A DNA stretch of 64,000 nucleotides. It comes from Linanthus parryae (lineage: Eukaryota; Streptophyta; Magnoliopsida; Ericales; Polemoniaceae). The notes beneath the pieces are model-generated. The model was not told the origin of the DNA. It searched no databases and worked only from the letters and a program-made list of their open reading frames with translations. A program made the position numbers and the translations under genes. The stretch spans positions 6,783,501 to 6,847,500 of the forward strand of contig JALGPY010000005.1 of NCBI GenBank assembly GCA_023055425.1. The letters are read 5' to 3'. Of the stretch, positions 11,021 to 22,467 are shown piece after piece (position 1 is the stretch's first letter; each line of letters opens with the position of its first letter).

Positions 11021-11908
11021 ATATGACCTACCCACTATTTTTTCTTGTTCATATTTTCTTTTCCTCCCACGTACGTTGAGAAAAAGAAGAAATGTTTTGG
11101 AACGATCATAACAACTTGTTGTCTTGTACGATTTACCAACTTTAACCATTTTACGGCAGGTCTGATCAGGTCTTTCGATTTAAGTTCTCTATTTGACTTT
11201 TGTAAGTGTCCAACTAAACTCTCATACTCAATGTTTAAATCGATTGATGAAACTAACAATTCGGTTACATTAACTACACCTCACTTTCTCAACAACTCTG
11301 AACAACTTTTCATCAATGTTTTCAAGTTGTTTGTAGGGTGTTCTATACATCCACATGTTTTCTTTCACTTATCGATCAAGTATGGAGAGTGATAGTTCGA
11401 ATCTATTGAATTGAATATGTGTACAAACTCAGGGGGAGTTTTCTCTTAGATGATGAAAGTTATATGTTCAGAGACAGTACGTCTCAAAGCTCCAAATCCT
11501 TGAGATTCAGTAATTGCTTGTAAAACTGAATACTTGTGCATAACAGTTTCTGTGTTGCAGGCTTGTGCATTGGATAGAGTGATGATCTTATCATCCTATA
11601 TTGTCTCCTGAAAATGTTATTGAGCTTAGATTTTGATTAAATAGCTGTACAGATTGATTGAATACATGATTCAGCTTGTCGACCAAAAATAGTGAACTGG
11701 CAATCAAAGCTCCAAAGCTTTAGGAATTGCCTTATGCTTTTAACTGTTTATATTTGCTAACTGTTTATGTATGCAGGGGAATTTAACCGAGTTAATGACT
11801 GATTTTGAGATATTCTAACTCTTAATCTTATTATTTATCATACCTTAGATATATACGCATATGGTTATATATATTGATTTTATCTCAGAAAATAGCTAAA
11901 GTTTGTTG
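11021..11908. repeat. 0.88-kb direct repeat, right copy
   Basis: Second copy of the segment at 7160-8040, again starting CTACCCACTATTTTTTC and ending AATAGCTAAAGTTT, after which it diverges (GTTGGATAAACTG). The two copies flank the 3 kb solo-LTR-like element exactly. They could be a tandem pair split by that insertion, or terminal repeats of an unusual element. No tRNA primer-binding site follows the left copy, which argues against the second. Confidence 0.7.
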
Positions 11909-12080
11909 GATAAACTGATATGTCAAACATATCAGATTTTGTGGGCTATTGTTTCTGGAATGTGTTTGATCTTTGTTGCTGATTTTATGCAGGGTTGTTT
12001 GGTCGTTCAAACGTGCCTAACAAACTATACTGTCTATTAAAACATAGCTGTTGAAAAAAGCATCTTAGGGGATGAGGATT

Positions 12081-12860
12081 TGTTGGAAATCAGTTCCTAA
12101 AATCTCTCAATCAGTTGAAGAAGTTGTTATAAGTTGCAGTTTGAATTTCAAACGAAGACACATAGTGGGAGAGCCCAATTAACTGTGAATTGAAGAGTCT
12201 ATTCATTCGTGGAAAATCATTACACAAAACTCTTCAATCATTCAAGGATTCAACACTGCAGGAGAATAAGATCGATCATTCAGAAACTGAAAAACACTTC
12301 CAAGCTTTATTGCTTATCTACTTATGTGTTCTTCAACTGTACTTAATATGTGTTATTCATTCTGAATTTCTTAACCTCACAAACTTAGAATTCAGTTGTT
12401 CAAGTGAATACAAGATGTTCTTATTGTTTCATCAGATTGTAGCTGAAACTAGATAGGTTTGAAATCACAAGTTGTATAAGTGTAAGGTAGCTCTCACTTA
12501 GGCTTGAGATCTAGGGCTAAATCATGGTGATTAGTAAGAAGTGTGTTCAAATCCTGGAGGGATCAAGTCCCTCACGCAGAGAGTAGGTCAAGTTGTGACT
12601 GAACTCTGTAAAAATCATTGTGTTCTTTACTTTACTGTATTGCTCTTTCATTCTGCAAACTAGACAAGTACTAAACAGGTTGCTCCAAAGCTTTGGAGAA
12701 TTTTATATCTCAAATCTTTGAAGCTTCACACAGTTCTAAGCTGGTTCAACTCTTTCCAATATTTTTCAAAGCCTAGAGATTTTATTGCTTATTTGTGTTA
12801 GAGTTTTTAAAGTACATTTTTAGCAAAGTTTCCATACTCTATTCAACCCCCCTTCTAGAG
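12081..12860 (+). mobile_element. Sirevirus-like copia 3-prime LTR (degenerate)
   Basis: A degenerate polypurine tract (TTAGGGGATGAGGATT) is followed directly by TGTTGGAAATC, the usual junction of Sirevirus copia elements. About 770 bp later comes ATTCAACCCCCCTTCTAGA, the typical LTR end of the same group. No gag or pol frame lies upstream, and no matching 5-prime LTR or PBS was seen, so this is a remnant. Confidence 0.5.
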
Positions 12861-12979
12861 TATTAGATCATGTTTTTATACCTGCATTACACACTTTCAA
12901 AGAGTATGCCCTTATCGTCATCTATGTACCGTTCTCTCAGAGCATTTCCTGTAATACTAGCTAATATATATTTATAATG

Positions 12980-13951
12980 GGTAAAAGCATAGTTTTAAAA
13001 ACCGGACCGGCCGGTTCGACCGGTCGGACCGGTGAACCGGCCGGTGAACGGTTCGGTTCGTAGATCAGACCGGAAATGCAAGAATCGGTCAAGACCGGTC
13101 AAAAACCGGCCGGTTTCGCGGTTCAACCGGTGAACCGGCCGGATTGAAAACCGGCCGGTTTTCAATTAACTGGAAAAAAAATATTTGCCAAATGAACTGA
13201 TGAGATTGAAGGCACAATTGCATAAAAATGAACACTGATATCACTCCGGCGGTTGTGTGCTCATGATGCTGTTGCAGATGCTTGGGTCTTGACCGAATCG
13301 ACCAACCTTGCTTGATGTTTTGATCTCCCTGCGATACACTTCGAATCTGAAATGCGATGGGTGAGAGAAGAGAGAACGATGGGTGAGAGAAGAGAGAACG
13401 ATGGCTGCTGTGAATGGATAAGATTTTTTCAGAAGTGAGTTGTATGGTGATGACAGCTAGTGGTGGAGACTTATATCACAATTGGAAAAGACGAAAATGA
13501 CCCTGCTCAGTTCTTGTCCAAGCAAAAACTCAAGGTTAATTATGTCATTTTGTATCAAATATTTGCCCTGCCTTTCTACTTTCTACTTTTCTACTAAGTG
13601 TCGGCTCTCGGCTAAACAAGCTGATACATGTGCACCACCAAGTACCAACTATTTAACTCTATTTTCAAACTATGGATGTTTATTTAAAAATAATCTATAT
13701 ATATAATATAGCTATTATTATAAAAAGATTACAGCACTAAAAAAACAACACTAAATGAGCTTTAAATTGAAACATTAAGTATTTTTTCTAGTTTTCATTA
13801 TGTTATTATTTTTTGTATAAAAAATTAAAAATATAGATTATTAAATAAATGTGCGTTGAACTGGTCCGACCACCGGTCCGACCGGTCCGACCATGAACCG
13901 GTGCTTCACCGGTTCGATGGCCGGTCCGGTTTTTAAAACTTAGGGTAAAAG
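12980..13951. mobile_element. hAT element nested in the MULE terminus
   Basis: The element spans 12988-13943, with 8-bp target-site duplications GGTAAAAG at 12980-12987 and 13944-13951. The inverted ends read CATAGTTTTAAAAACCGG and CTAAGTTTTAAAAACCGG. The subterminal regions are packed with ACCGG, CCGGTT and GGTCCGACC repeats, often inverted, as in plant hAT elements where such repeats bind transposase. No transposase frame is visible, so it is a non-autonomous derivative of about 956 bp. Confidence 0.82.
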
Positions 13952-14322
13952 ACATTTTCCGCCCTCCAAATATGGGGAAAAGACATTTCCCCCCTGATTT
14001 ATGGATAAATACATTTTGCACCCTTGTCAGAATTAAAAACTAACTGTGAACTAACGGCCGGCTGAAAAGACCAAAATATCCCTGAAATCTTGAGAAATTA
14101 CCCACTATAAATCGCCTTTCCTTCCTTCTCCACCTCATTTTCAAACCCTATCTCTTCCCCTCTCTCTCTTCCGCCTCTCTTCTTCCAGCCACATCTCACC
14201 CACCTCCATACCTCCCTCTCTCTCCCCGTCGGATCACCACCACCACTATTTCTCTGTCTCTCCTTCCTTCATTCAATCTGCATCCGCCTCTCTCTCTGCC
14301 TCTTCCTCTCTCGCCACATCTC

Positions 14323-14463
14323 ATCAAAATCAACGGGAGCCCAATCGAGCTCGTCCAGCCGGAGATCCTCCGCTGCAAGGCCTACGAGCTGATCCTCCTC
14401 CTCGATCGGCAACGCTTCGCCGGCGTCGACATGAGAATCCGCGTCAAGGGCGGCGGACACACT
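14323..14463 (+). pseudogene. captured fragment of 40S ribosomal protein uS9 (RPS16) gene
   Basis: One open frame reads [17 protein letters not shown], then [26 protein letters not shown]. This is the conserved middle of cytosolic ribosomal protein S16/uS9, which lines the decoding region of the small subunit. Similarity starts abruptly at LIKxNG and stops after GGGHT, where LHWVNAGRI replaces the expected SQVYAIRQSI. Changes such as RC for RF and DRQ for GRH suggest relaxed constraint. It lies inside the MULE at 12979-15855 and has its transcription sense on the plus strand. Confidence 0.88.
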
Positions 14464-15116
14464 CTCCATTGGGTCAACGCCGGTCGAATTGATTGGGTCG
14501 AGGTTCGATTTGAAGGTCATAGGGTTGAGTGGTTGTGGTTTACGGTGGTGGGTGATCTAGGTGGAGGCAGCGGATCTAAGGAGACATGTACCTGGTGTTG
14601 AAGGCCGGCGAAATCAGAGAGGGAGAGTTCTGGTCAACGAAGGCAGGGATTGAGTTCTGGATGTTTCTGGGTTGAGAAGGAGGGCGGCTCTCGTTGATCT
14701 GTTGGTGGCAGCGATGGTGAATCTGCAGGGGCGTTTGATTTGGCGGTGGTAGTTGGGGTGGATCTATGGTGGTGTTTGATTGTGCATCAGTAGTCTAGTT
14801 CATGTTCGAACATTGATTGAAACCCACTTCCGCCGTAGACATGGTTGTTGTTCATGTTCTCTAGACTCTGCTCTTCTGAATCAACAAGCAGAAAAAATGA
14901 ACAGATCATGAAAAGGGACTCTTCTACTGTGTTATCACACTGAGAGTGAACAAATGAACAAGGAGTGTTGGAAATTGGAATTATGAAATAGATTTTCACT
15001 TGAAGGAGTTCATGGAAGAGACAAGAGTAATCGTAGTTCTGGGTTCAACATTACAATTCAGTGATGATGGACAGATTGAAGAAGAAGATGAGCCAGTGAA
15101 CAATATGGTAGCTTTC

Positions 15117-15119
<3 letters not shown>

Positions 15120-15169
<50 letters not shown>
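15120..15169. repeat. homopolymer T tract, 50 bp
   Basis: An unbroken run of about 50 T inside the MULE, between GCTTTCTGA and CTGGAGATGGG. It may be the tail of an inserted minus-strand retroposon or a slippage-expanded tract. Its true length is uncertain because such runs are hard to sequence. Confidence 0.8.
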
Positions 15170-15864
15170 CTGGAGATGGGTTCTGAATTGTGACTGGTTG
15201 TGGTTCGAAGTCGCGGGTTAAAGGTAGCTCGCCTCTCGATCTGGTAGTAAAGAGATACAGGTGGAGCTCGCCCATTTCTCTCAATCGCTGAGTGTTGATG
15301 GTAAAGCCTTGTTTGAGTGTAGAAACAACAATGGCTTATTCACTTTGCAGCAAGCTTCAAGATTTCTCTCTTCTACCTTTTTTTCCTAAATTTTGCCTTT
15401 TGATCCAAACTCTATTTCTGATACTGTCACTTAACTATATCAGATATGTTTTTGATATTGTTACTTTATTAATCTCAGATCTGTAAGGTTTTGATTTGTA
15501 TATTGTAATATAATGTCTGTGTGAATATGTTATTGTGCTACTTGATGTGTATGGTCGTCATTATATACTTGTATTCAATCTCTGTTGTTGTTGTTGTGGT
15601 GGTGGTGGTGCTCAAGAACACCAAGAACATGATGAATTCAATAATAAACAAAAAAAAATGTTATTTGTCCACAATCAATAAGGGTAAAATGGTCACAAAA
15701 AGTCAGTTTGCATCCCTCCACTAACGAATTGTAACAGAAGGGTGGTATCTGTCCACCCTCTTTCCGTTAACAGAGGTGAAAAATGTCTTTTTCCATAAAT
15801 CAGGGGGCAAAATGTCTTTTGTCCATAGTCGGAGGGTGGAAAATGTCTTTTACCCATTTATAAT

Positions 15865-16562
15865 TGGATGCAAAATTTTATATTTTTATTTTAAATGTTA
15901 TAAATCTAAGTAAGTGCTCTAATAGTGTTAGTTAAATAATTCGTTAAATAACAAGTTACACACTCTCAATATTTCATGCAAGAGAATTTTACAGATTTTA
16001 TGACATACAGTCATGAACATGATCAAAGAAAATACCAAAATCCCTATCCGATCTTTAAATGCAGATTGGGAGATAACTATATGCTAAAATAAAAAACAGG
16101 GTAAAGACTATTTAAGACAACATTTATTTTTTTTTCATTTTATTTATGTTTAAAAATAACTGCAAGATAATAACAATTTTTTAGAATTATGAACATTATA
16201 TCTTTTTTGAGGAAAATATGAATTTTTATTAAGGGCTAGTCACATCCCTAGAATCAACATGAATTACATCATTCCCGAACGGACGTTTCAGTATAATAAC
16301 TTGTATCTCCTTCAAATAAACTTCAAGGCTAGTTTGGGAATGTTGTGGCGGTGCTAAAAGGTGCCGTGTGAAAACACTACGGAAAGTTGCGGTGAATTAT
16401 TGATAAAATGTTGTTTGGTTTATATTACGTAAAAGCTGTTGTGAAATATTAATATAGTAATTTTGTGTTTGGTAAAACCAACTATGAAATTACTGTGAAA
16501 AGGTATAATGATAAAAATATATGACACGTGTCATTTCCGTAAAGATAACTAATGATATTTTT
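15865..16562. other. AT-rich intergenic stretch
   Basis: No gene or defined element recognised. A short segment near 16325-16520 (GGCTAGTTTGGGAATGTTG, then GTTTGGTTTATATTACG and GTGTTTGGTAAAACC) resembles the interior of common GTTTGG-type plant MITEs, but I could not place both ends or a target-site duplication. Confidence 0.35.
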
Positions 16563-17573
16563 AGGGTAGTGATTCTTACACCAGCAAATGTGATAGTTAC
16601 ACCAGATTTATGCTGTCATGACTTAACTATCCCTCATTAATAGTATTTACAATTAAATTATCATATTTCAAATCTTTTATTTTTGACAAGTTTGACATTT
16701 CCAAAAAATTCATGATTAATCTCCATAAATTTGTTAATCCTTTTAAAACATTAACACCTTTAAAAAAAACATCCCCGTCCTAAATAAAACCTTTATTTAG
16801 TGCTAATTCCCTTCTTTTGATATTCTCCAACCTTCTCAAGTACTCATAAATTCTTAGTGTGATTTTTTTATTTTTTTTGAGGAACGTGTGACTGTTTTTT
16901 GAACTCTTGTAAAAAATGAATCCAAAATGGCTTCGTGTCATACTCTTGGCTGGGTGAATTTGGACAGTATGAAATTGAATTCTCTGAGTTTCCACAATCT
17001 AATACTATTCACGTGTATGCTTGGCTTTGTATTTTATTTTTATTTATTTTTTTTGAGAAAAAAAGCTTTGCTTACATGTGAATATACAATATGTTCTAGT
17101 CATTTTTCTACAAAATGGCTTTCATACTCTCATTTCTTTTTGGTGCTTGTGTGCAAACGACATGTTCAAGTTAGAGTTTATAGATGGTTTCTTCTCTTTG
17201 GTTTCGTCTTTTTGTTTATACACAACATATATCGACATTTTCCATTTGACTTGTTAAAATTACTTTTAAGTTTTATTGTCTTTTCATCTAAATATTTTTC
17301 AAGAAGTAAAAAGATCGCCAGAGTATAAAGAGGCACTATTTCTTTTTAAAGAAAAGGTAGGGAAGTTTTAATAAAGAGAAAGGTATTTTAAAAGGGATGT
17401 CAAAATATATGAAGATAAAATCATGATAAAATTTTAAAATATTATACTTTCTGAAAATAGATGATTGCAAAAGGAATTTTATAAATTCAATTATAACTAT
17501 AGAGGGTAGTTAAGTCACGGCAACATAAATCTGGTTTAAGCATCAAAATTGCTGGTGTAAAATCACTACCCTA
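16563..17573. mobile_element. second Mutator-like/MITE element with about 75-bp inverted repeats
   Basis: The left end AGGGTAGTGATTCTTACACC and the inverted right end AGGGTAGTGATTTTACACC match. The similarity runs on through CCAGCAA, ACCAGATTTATG and GACTTAACTA to about 75 bp. Long inverted repeats with an AT-rich core and no transposase fit a non-autonomous MULE. A 9-bp target-site duplication is not evident, so the exact class is open. A 133-codon open frame (16927-17328) is hydrophobic and AT-driven and has no recognisable domain. Confidence 0.6.
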
Positions 17574-17668
17574 ATTGATACTAAAAATATTGATTGCCGG
17601 CGTTCTTCCTCAAGCTCGTTTTAGCCCTAATTTTTGGTTCCAGAGGAGGAGTTGTTTTCGCAGATCAA

Positions 17669-18366
17669 ATGAAAGGAGCGGATTTTATGGATTTCCTTCG
17701 CCATGTCTTCAGATCCATCCATGGTGAGTGTTTTCTGCTTAACTGCCTCGTCGAAATTTGCATTTTTATGGCCGATAGTGTCCTCTTTTTGTGTATGGCT
17801 GGGTCCGTTCAACTACCGCTTTGACGAATTCTCTCAAAACTCTGTGATCCAGCTCGTTTTAGCCCTAATCTATGAACGAATGTAGGTAGCAAAAGCCAGA
17901 AATTTTCCTTAATAAACTTTCCAAAGGTGTGTTGATTTCACCGACTCAAGGTTGTTCTTCAGGAGTAACAAATGGAATAATAGATAAACTACATGAAGAA
18001 GACACGTTGATAATTTTGGGGATACAACCCATTGATCATCTGGCAGCAGCTGTAGCATCTTTCTTCTATGTAGTTGTTGTTGAGGTTAGTATTATATTTT
18101 GACCATTTGTACCATCTGGCATTCTCATGTGTACAGCTTTATCAAAATGCAGTCTTTTAATTTGCAGTATGTTTAATTAATACTACAAATACTTTAACAT
18201 GACAACTTAAATTGGCTTATTAACTGGTTCGTATAAATGTGATGATACACTTCTTTGCGGCTACTTTTTTGATCAATAGATTACATGCATCCGGTTGAGG
18301 AGTCTAGTATAAGGATCTATGGCAAGGACGTAGGCTGCTTGTTGACTTTTGTTAAAATCCTCCAGG
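17669..18366 (+). pseudogene. gene Y remnant, copy 1
   Basis: Exons of an unrecognised gene. The first exon starts MKGADFMDFLR (ATG 17669) and is internally shortened before a GTGAGT donor at 17723. A later exon (about 17887-18083) reads GVTNGIIDKLHEEDTLIILG, then IQPIDHLAAAVASFF and VVVVE before a GTTAGT donor. A further exon-like piece near 18281-18366 reads ESSIRIYGKDVGCLLTFVK. One extra C near 17897 breaks the frame after VAKA. These exons recur at about 34000, 40354, 50800 and 63700. The coding-like conservation is clear but the family is unknown to me. Confidence 0.5.
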
Positions 18367-18479
18367 TGTACTATACCTACCTAAACTAGATAAATTTTTT
18401 ATCCGTTTTTGTGTTATGTATGAATTAGCTTAATCTATGAGGAGAGAAAATTACTACAGAGTAGTAGGGTTTTAAAAAC

Positions 18480-19895
18480 TGCCAATACCGTTACGTTGCG
18501 CTACGGGTGAAATTTTGGTATCCGTATAGAAATTGCTTATCAACTGGCTATCTTCTGATGATCATAGATCCCTTGTTAGAATTTCAGTGATTCTTTCTTC
18601 TCTGTAAAAGAGCAAGTGTAATACTCCATTTCGTATGGATACAGATTCACTGTCAATCAATATGAAAAAATGTCTTAAACTACCACACTTTCTAGAAGGG
18701 TAACTTACTGCGCTAAACATAACTGCATATCTAAGACTAAAACCCAAGAGAGCAATATTGAGTTGTCGCCTTACTCCTTTAAGCTAGCACGGCATCTAAA
18801 TTGTTGTCTATGGATTCTGTAGTTTTCCTAATTAGATTCCGTCATCTATTTTTCGTTGATAACAGAAACTCCTGACTCCCAAACATTCACATGTATTAGC
18901 AGCAGACTGAGGAAAAAATTGTAAGCTGTTCTCGACTGTCCTGCTGATCTCCTCAAATCAAACTCTACGCGGTCAAATCTTTAGTAAGATCAGGGGAAAA
19001 GTACAGAAAAATAACTTAAATTAGCAAATTGCCCAAGTTGATGAGTATTTAATTAAATTTGCAGCGATTTTCTTCTATGCATGGACTGACTTGCCTATGA
19101 ATTTTGTGCACTCATTCAACATTTAATTAAGGTAACAGAAAAATATCCTTAAAATATCTAACTGTAACACCCATATACGATAAATTCGGACAGAATTTTC
19201 TTTTTGGGTTGGGCGTACACGCCGAAGCATTACTTAACGCTTGTTCGACATTTGAATTAGGACAATTTTTTTAGCATACTACCTAGTTAATGAGAATTTG
19301 ACGTCATATTAGAGATGCAGAAATTTTTGTTCCAGTTGGATGGACATGCCAATACATTACTAACACTCCGTCGACATTCTGGTTGGGACCCACAAGGCAA
19401 CAACCTCCGTGGCTACAAGAAGTTACGGGAAAAGCAAATACAAATTTAAACCATTTGATCTAATCTGATTACAGAATTGATCGGGTTAATCTAATAACCT
19501 ATCTAATTCCAATTAATCAGCATGATCTCATATAATTTTTTTGTAAAGTCAACTTATAATAGTTAAATTTATGGATCTTCATTGAAACATATGAATACTA
19601 CAATCAGCAAAACAAGCGACTTAATAAATAAAATATATATTTCCAATTAGCGTTATTCGCTTTGACTTTTAGGGGTGGGTTTTGAAGTGGCTTGTGGGTT
19701 TTGAAGTGGGTGGAAGGTAGTGGTGGAGCTGCTCAATGAACAGGGGGATTGAGAGATGAGAGAATGGGGAAGGGGCCAGATGGACCGGGAGAAATGAAGA
19801 AAATGATCCTCCGCACCCTTTGGTTAACCTTATGGCTCCCCTACCCCTGTTCCATTCGAGAGGGTCTTCATTTTCTTAAATCAAGCTAAAGAATA
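18480..19895. repeat. duplicated block S, left copy
   Basis: No gene seen. This stretch (from TTATCAACTGGCTATCTTCTG) is repeated at about 41545-42890 with small indels. It includes a phrase AACACCCATATACGATAAATTCGGAC. Both copies follow a gene Y remnant and precede an inverted E1 block, so they mark one ancestral segment. Confidence 0.65.
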
Positions 19896-20028
19896 ACATT
19901 TATTCAAAGAGAACCAATGAATTACAGAGACTAAGATAATAGAGCAATAAACAAAGACTATGATAACCCACAGGCTGAATACATACAGCGCGGCTAAACA
20001 AAGACTGACCAAGCTAGAGAGATTACAC

Positions 20029-20248
20029 TTCATAATCAAGGGCGGATCAATGAAATTGATACAGTGGGGGCTAAATTGAAAAATTGAATAAAATAAGGGT
20101 AAAATTTGAATTTTATTATGTTGAGTGGGGACTATAGTAAAATTATTGTGGGGGCTAAACTGAAAATGTTAAATGATATAAAGCAACTTTTTAATTTTAG
20201 AAGTTGAGTGGGGCTATGTCTCTAGGTGGATCCGCCCATGTTCATAAT
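20029..20248. mobile_element. hAT MITE, 204 bp, with perfect 8-bp target-site duplication
   Basis: The element spans 20037-20240, with TTCATAAT on both sides (20029-20036, 20241-20248). The inverted ends read CAAGGGCGGATC and CATGGGCGGATC. The interior repeats GTGGGGGCTAAA motifs. Forward copies (for example near 1540) keep the uninterrupted site. A 3-prime-damaged copy of the same insertion is at about 48182-48378. Confidence 0.85.
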
Positions 20249-20333
20249 AGTCTCGACACCACGCAAGTAAATTAAGGGCTAGTTATTTGTAATTAAACCT
20301 CCTTTTAAGAGAAAAAGAAATATAGGAAAATTC

Positions 20334-20970
20334 TCACACAGCCTTATCCTCTCCATTGGACCTGAACCTCCTAAACAAAATCCCAAGAACCCCTGCAGCC
20401 ACTGTACTATAGAAAACTCATACCGCCAGGGCATGACATCCAAAAAGTTTTCTCTAGAGTGTCCAGATCGGCCATTGGCACCACAGCTCTAGTGGAAACT
20501 TAAAAATGTTTTGCCGACGCTTTTGGAGCTGTTTTTAGCCTATTATGTGCCTCTAGGCAAGAGGGCACGAGTAAGCATGCTGTCAGGAGTACCAAAATGT
20601 CAAAATGATAGAAAGAAACGGCTAAACACTAACCACACAGACTATGCATATCAACAACACAAAAAACAAATGACTAAGCTTAACCGATTTAGATATAAGA
20701 AGTTGAAATCTTGTAGAAACTGGGCACAAGTTTGAAAGTCAGGTAAAAAGGAGGGAAACAAAGACTGGGTTTTTATGGTAATTGGAGGTTCCAGCAAACC
20801 ACTCCTCCAGCTGTCCTTTCATGATTTTTTTCGAAAGAAACACATTCTTTATGCATGCAACCGCTCCTTAGATTCATTACCTCAACCTTCACAGGATTGG
20901 TCAGCCACATCCTACAGATACTGCCGACCATTTCCAGTGAAGAAGCTACACTCTTGCTTGAGACTTGCAA
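20334..20970 (-). pseudogene. gene V exons in inverted block, decayed
   Basis: On the minus strand the penultimate exon reads KILQVSSKSVASSLEMVG then CRMWLTNPVKVE (near 20970-20860). The last exon (20528-20334) reads TLEKTFWMSCPGGMSFL, then meets a TAG where an intact sister copy (48666-48466) continues into a membrane segment. A roughly 10-base deletion in the transmembrane part explains the break. Confidence 0.5.
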
Positions 20971-21339
20971 TATCTTTCTCTCCGGAGTTCCGCTTCCATT
21001 GCTACGTTCTAATTCGATTCAGTTAACACCTTATTCGGTCATATTTTCCTGCAAACCTGGAAAATAAATTTACTTTTAGCATTCATATCACTAACCTATC
21101 AGAAAACATATTATTTGAAGAGCCTTTTTTTTTTTAAATCTTGTTCTGACAAATTGATGACAACTTCCTGCTAATAGCGGTGGCCAAGAAGGTGTCTGTT
21201 TATTAATTTCCGTAAATCCCAGGTTAGGAAAAGACTACCGTCTCTATAAGTTTATTTAAAGCAAGATTTCATTTAACCTACAATAGCACAGACATTCCCC
21301 CCAAGTTTGCTATTGTCAGAAGTCTTAGTTAAAGATACG

Positions 21340-21800
21340 CCTTGATTGGTACAATTATCAGATGGATATCCAGCTTGGAGAGGCTCCACCGACGAAGGAC
21401 TATTCAAATCACCAACCAATCAACCCAAAGAGGAGCTAGAACGATCAACACAGGTCTGTCGAGCTTCTGGGATATTTTTGATCCTCGCTTCTTTGGACTG
21501 TGCCAGTGACCTGAACCTTCTTCGCTTCATCCCTAGCATTATTTTGAGCACTCTCAGATAGTATCAGATTGCTCGTCTTAGGTTTCCCTACTGCAGACAC
21601 TGGATCGATGGTTATCCATTTGATGCACTCACCGACTGAAGAAGGCTCTGGTCACTGCACAGCCCACAGAAGCGAGGACCAAAATTGTTACACAAGCTGG
21701 TCTGTTGTTGGTTGATAGATCTAGCTTTCTTTGGGTGGACTAAGTGGAGTTTGAATAATCCTCTGTCACTCTTGCCTCTCTAAGCTGTACATCTGTCTGA
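21340..21800. repeat. foldback inverted repeat, copy 1
   Basis: Two imperfect inverted arms of about 220 bp meet near 21575. The plus arm contains GCTTGGAGAGGCTCCACCG and the inverted arm GCTTAGAGAGGCAAGAGTG. Further matches include GGACTATTCAAA/GGATTATTCAAA and CTTCTTTGGACTGTG/CTTCTGTGGGCTGTG. A better preserved copy is at 49440-49930. A transcript would fold into a long hairpin. Confidence 0.6.
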
Positions 21801-21884
21801 TACAGTAATAACTCCTTAGACCAAAACACATACCAACACATTTACACCTTCTAACACATTCTTAGATATAGTAGACAACATAGC

Positions 21885-22236
21885 CTAGATCTCTAAAACA
21901 ACCCAGTGCCACACGTCATGCAAATTACGGACTCGACTGCGGCAAGTACAAGATTTTTTGCTGCTAGTGGAGCACAAATTAAGTGAAATAATCAAGAAAA
22001 TCAGCTTCCAAAAATACAAGTCATTGACACGCAACAGATGGAGCCAAGTCACAATACATACATAAGTGTTGAACAATACAAGAAAATATGCTAATCTTCG
22101 TACCTATTTCAGCACCAAGACCATCAAGGCCTGAAACAAGTATGTTAGAGGCGAAAAGCCTCCGCATGGTTTCACGTCCATACACAGCAAGCTGCCGGCT
22201 GTACAATTCGTCGCTCAATTACTCTCTGATTATTCT
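21885..22236 (-). pseudogene. E1 N-terminal fragment, copy 2 (inverted)
   Basis: Read on the minus strand, exon 1 gives [19 protein letters not shown], then [16 protein letters not shown] up to a GTACG donor at 22104. Exon 2 (from 21960) gives [29 protein letters not shown] is diagnostic of ubiquitin E1 enzymes. It is closest to the intact family here because GLDGLGAEI and MRRLF match the usual plant sequence. Nothing of E1 follows exon 2. Confidence 0.82.
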
Positions 22237-22467
22237 TAATCATTCTTGGTTAATGTGTTTTGCTTCGTTAATGTTATTTCGAATCGATTTCAAGTGACGC
22301 TACTAACGATGTTAGGGTTTGTCTTGACCGCTCCGATCGTTGTCGGAGTGATCTATAAAACGTACTCCGATCTTGGTTTCTTGAATATGATCGGAATACG
22401 TTTTATAGATCACTCCGACAACGATCGGAGCGGTCAAGACAAACCTTAACATTGTTAGTAGCGTCAC

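Larger units (their letters stand above)
12970..15864. mobile_element. Pack-MULE (Mutator-like element) carrying a gene fragment
   Basis: The element spans 12979-15855, with perfect 9-bp target-site duplications ATTTATAAT at 12970-12978 and 15856-15864. Both ends read GGGTAAAAGACATTTTCC inward (the left end is resumed at 13944 after an insertion). The terminal inverted repeats contain repeated GACATTTT and CTGATTTATGG motifs over roughly 80-130 bp. Nine-bp duplications and long inverted repeats are the Mutator signature. No transposase is present. The interior holds a ribosomal protein uS9 fragment and GC-rich host-like sequence, so it is non-autonomous. Confidence 0.85.

Noticed and set aside
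7160..11908. A complete LTR retrotransposon with 0.88-kb LTRs
   Set aside because: No TG...CA ends, no primer-binding site after the left repeat, no pol in between, and the interior has its own LTR-like termini.
16927..17328. 133-codon frame as a membrane protein
   Set aside because: Its hydrophobicity follows from T-rich DNA inside a transposon core; no homologous copy or domain supports it.
22373..22388. Spacer as a promoter between divergent E1 genes
   Set aside because: No TATA box or initiator is evident in 16 bp, and both E1 fragments are truncated relics.
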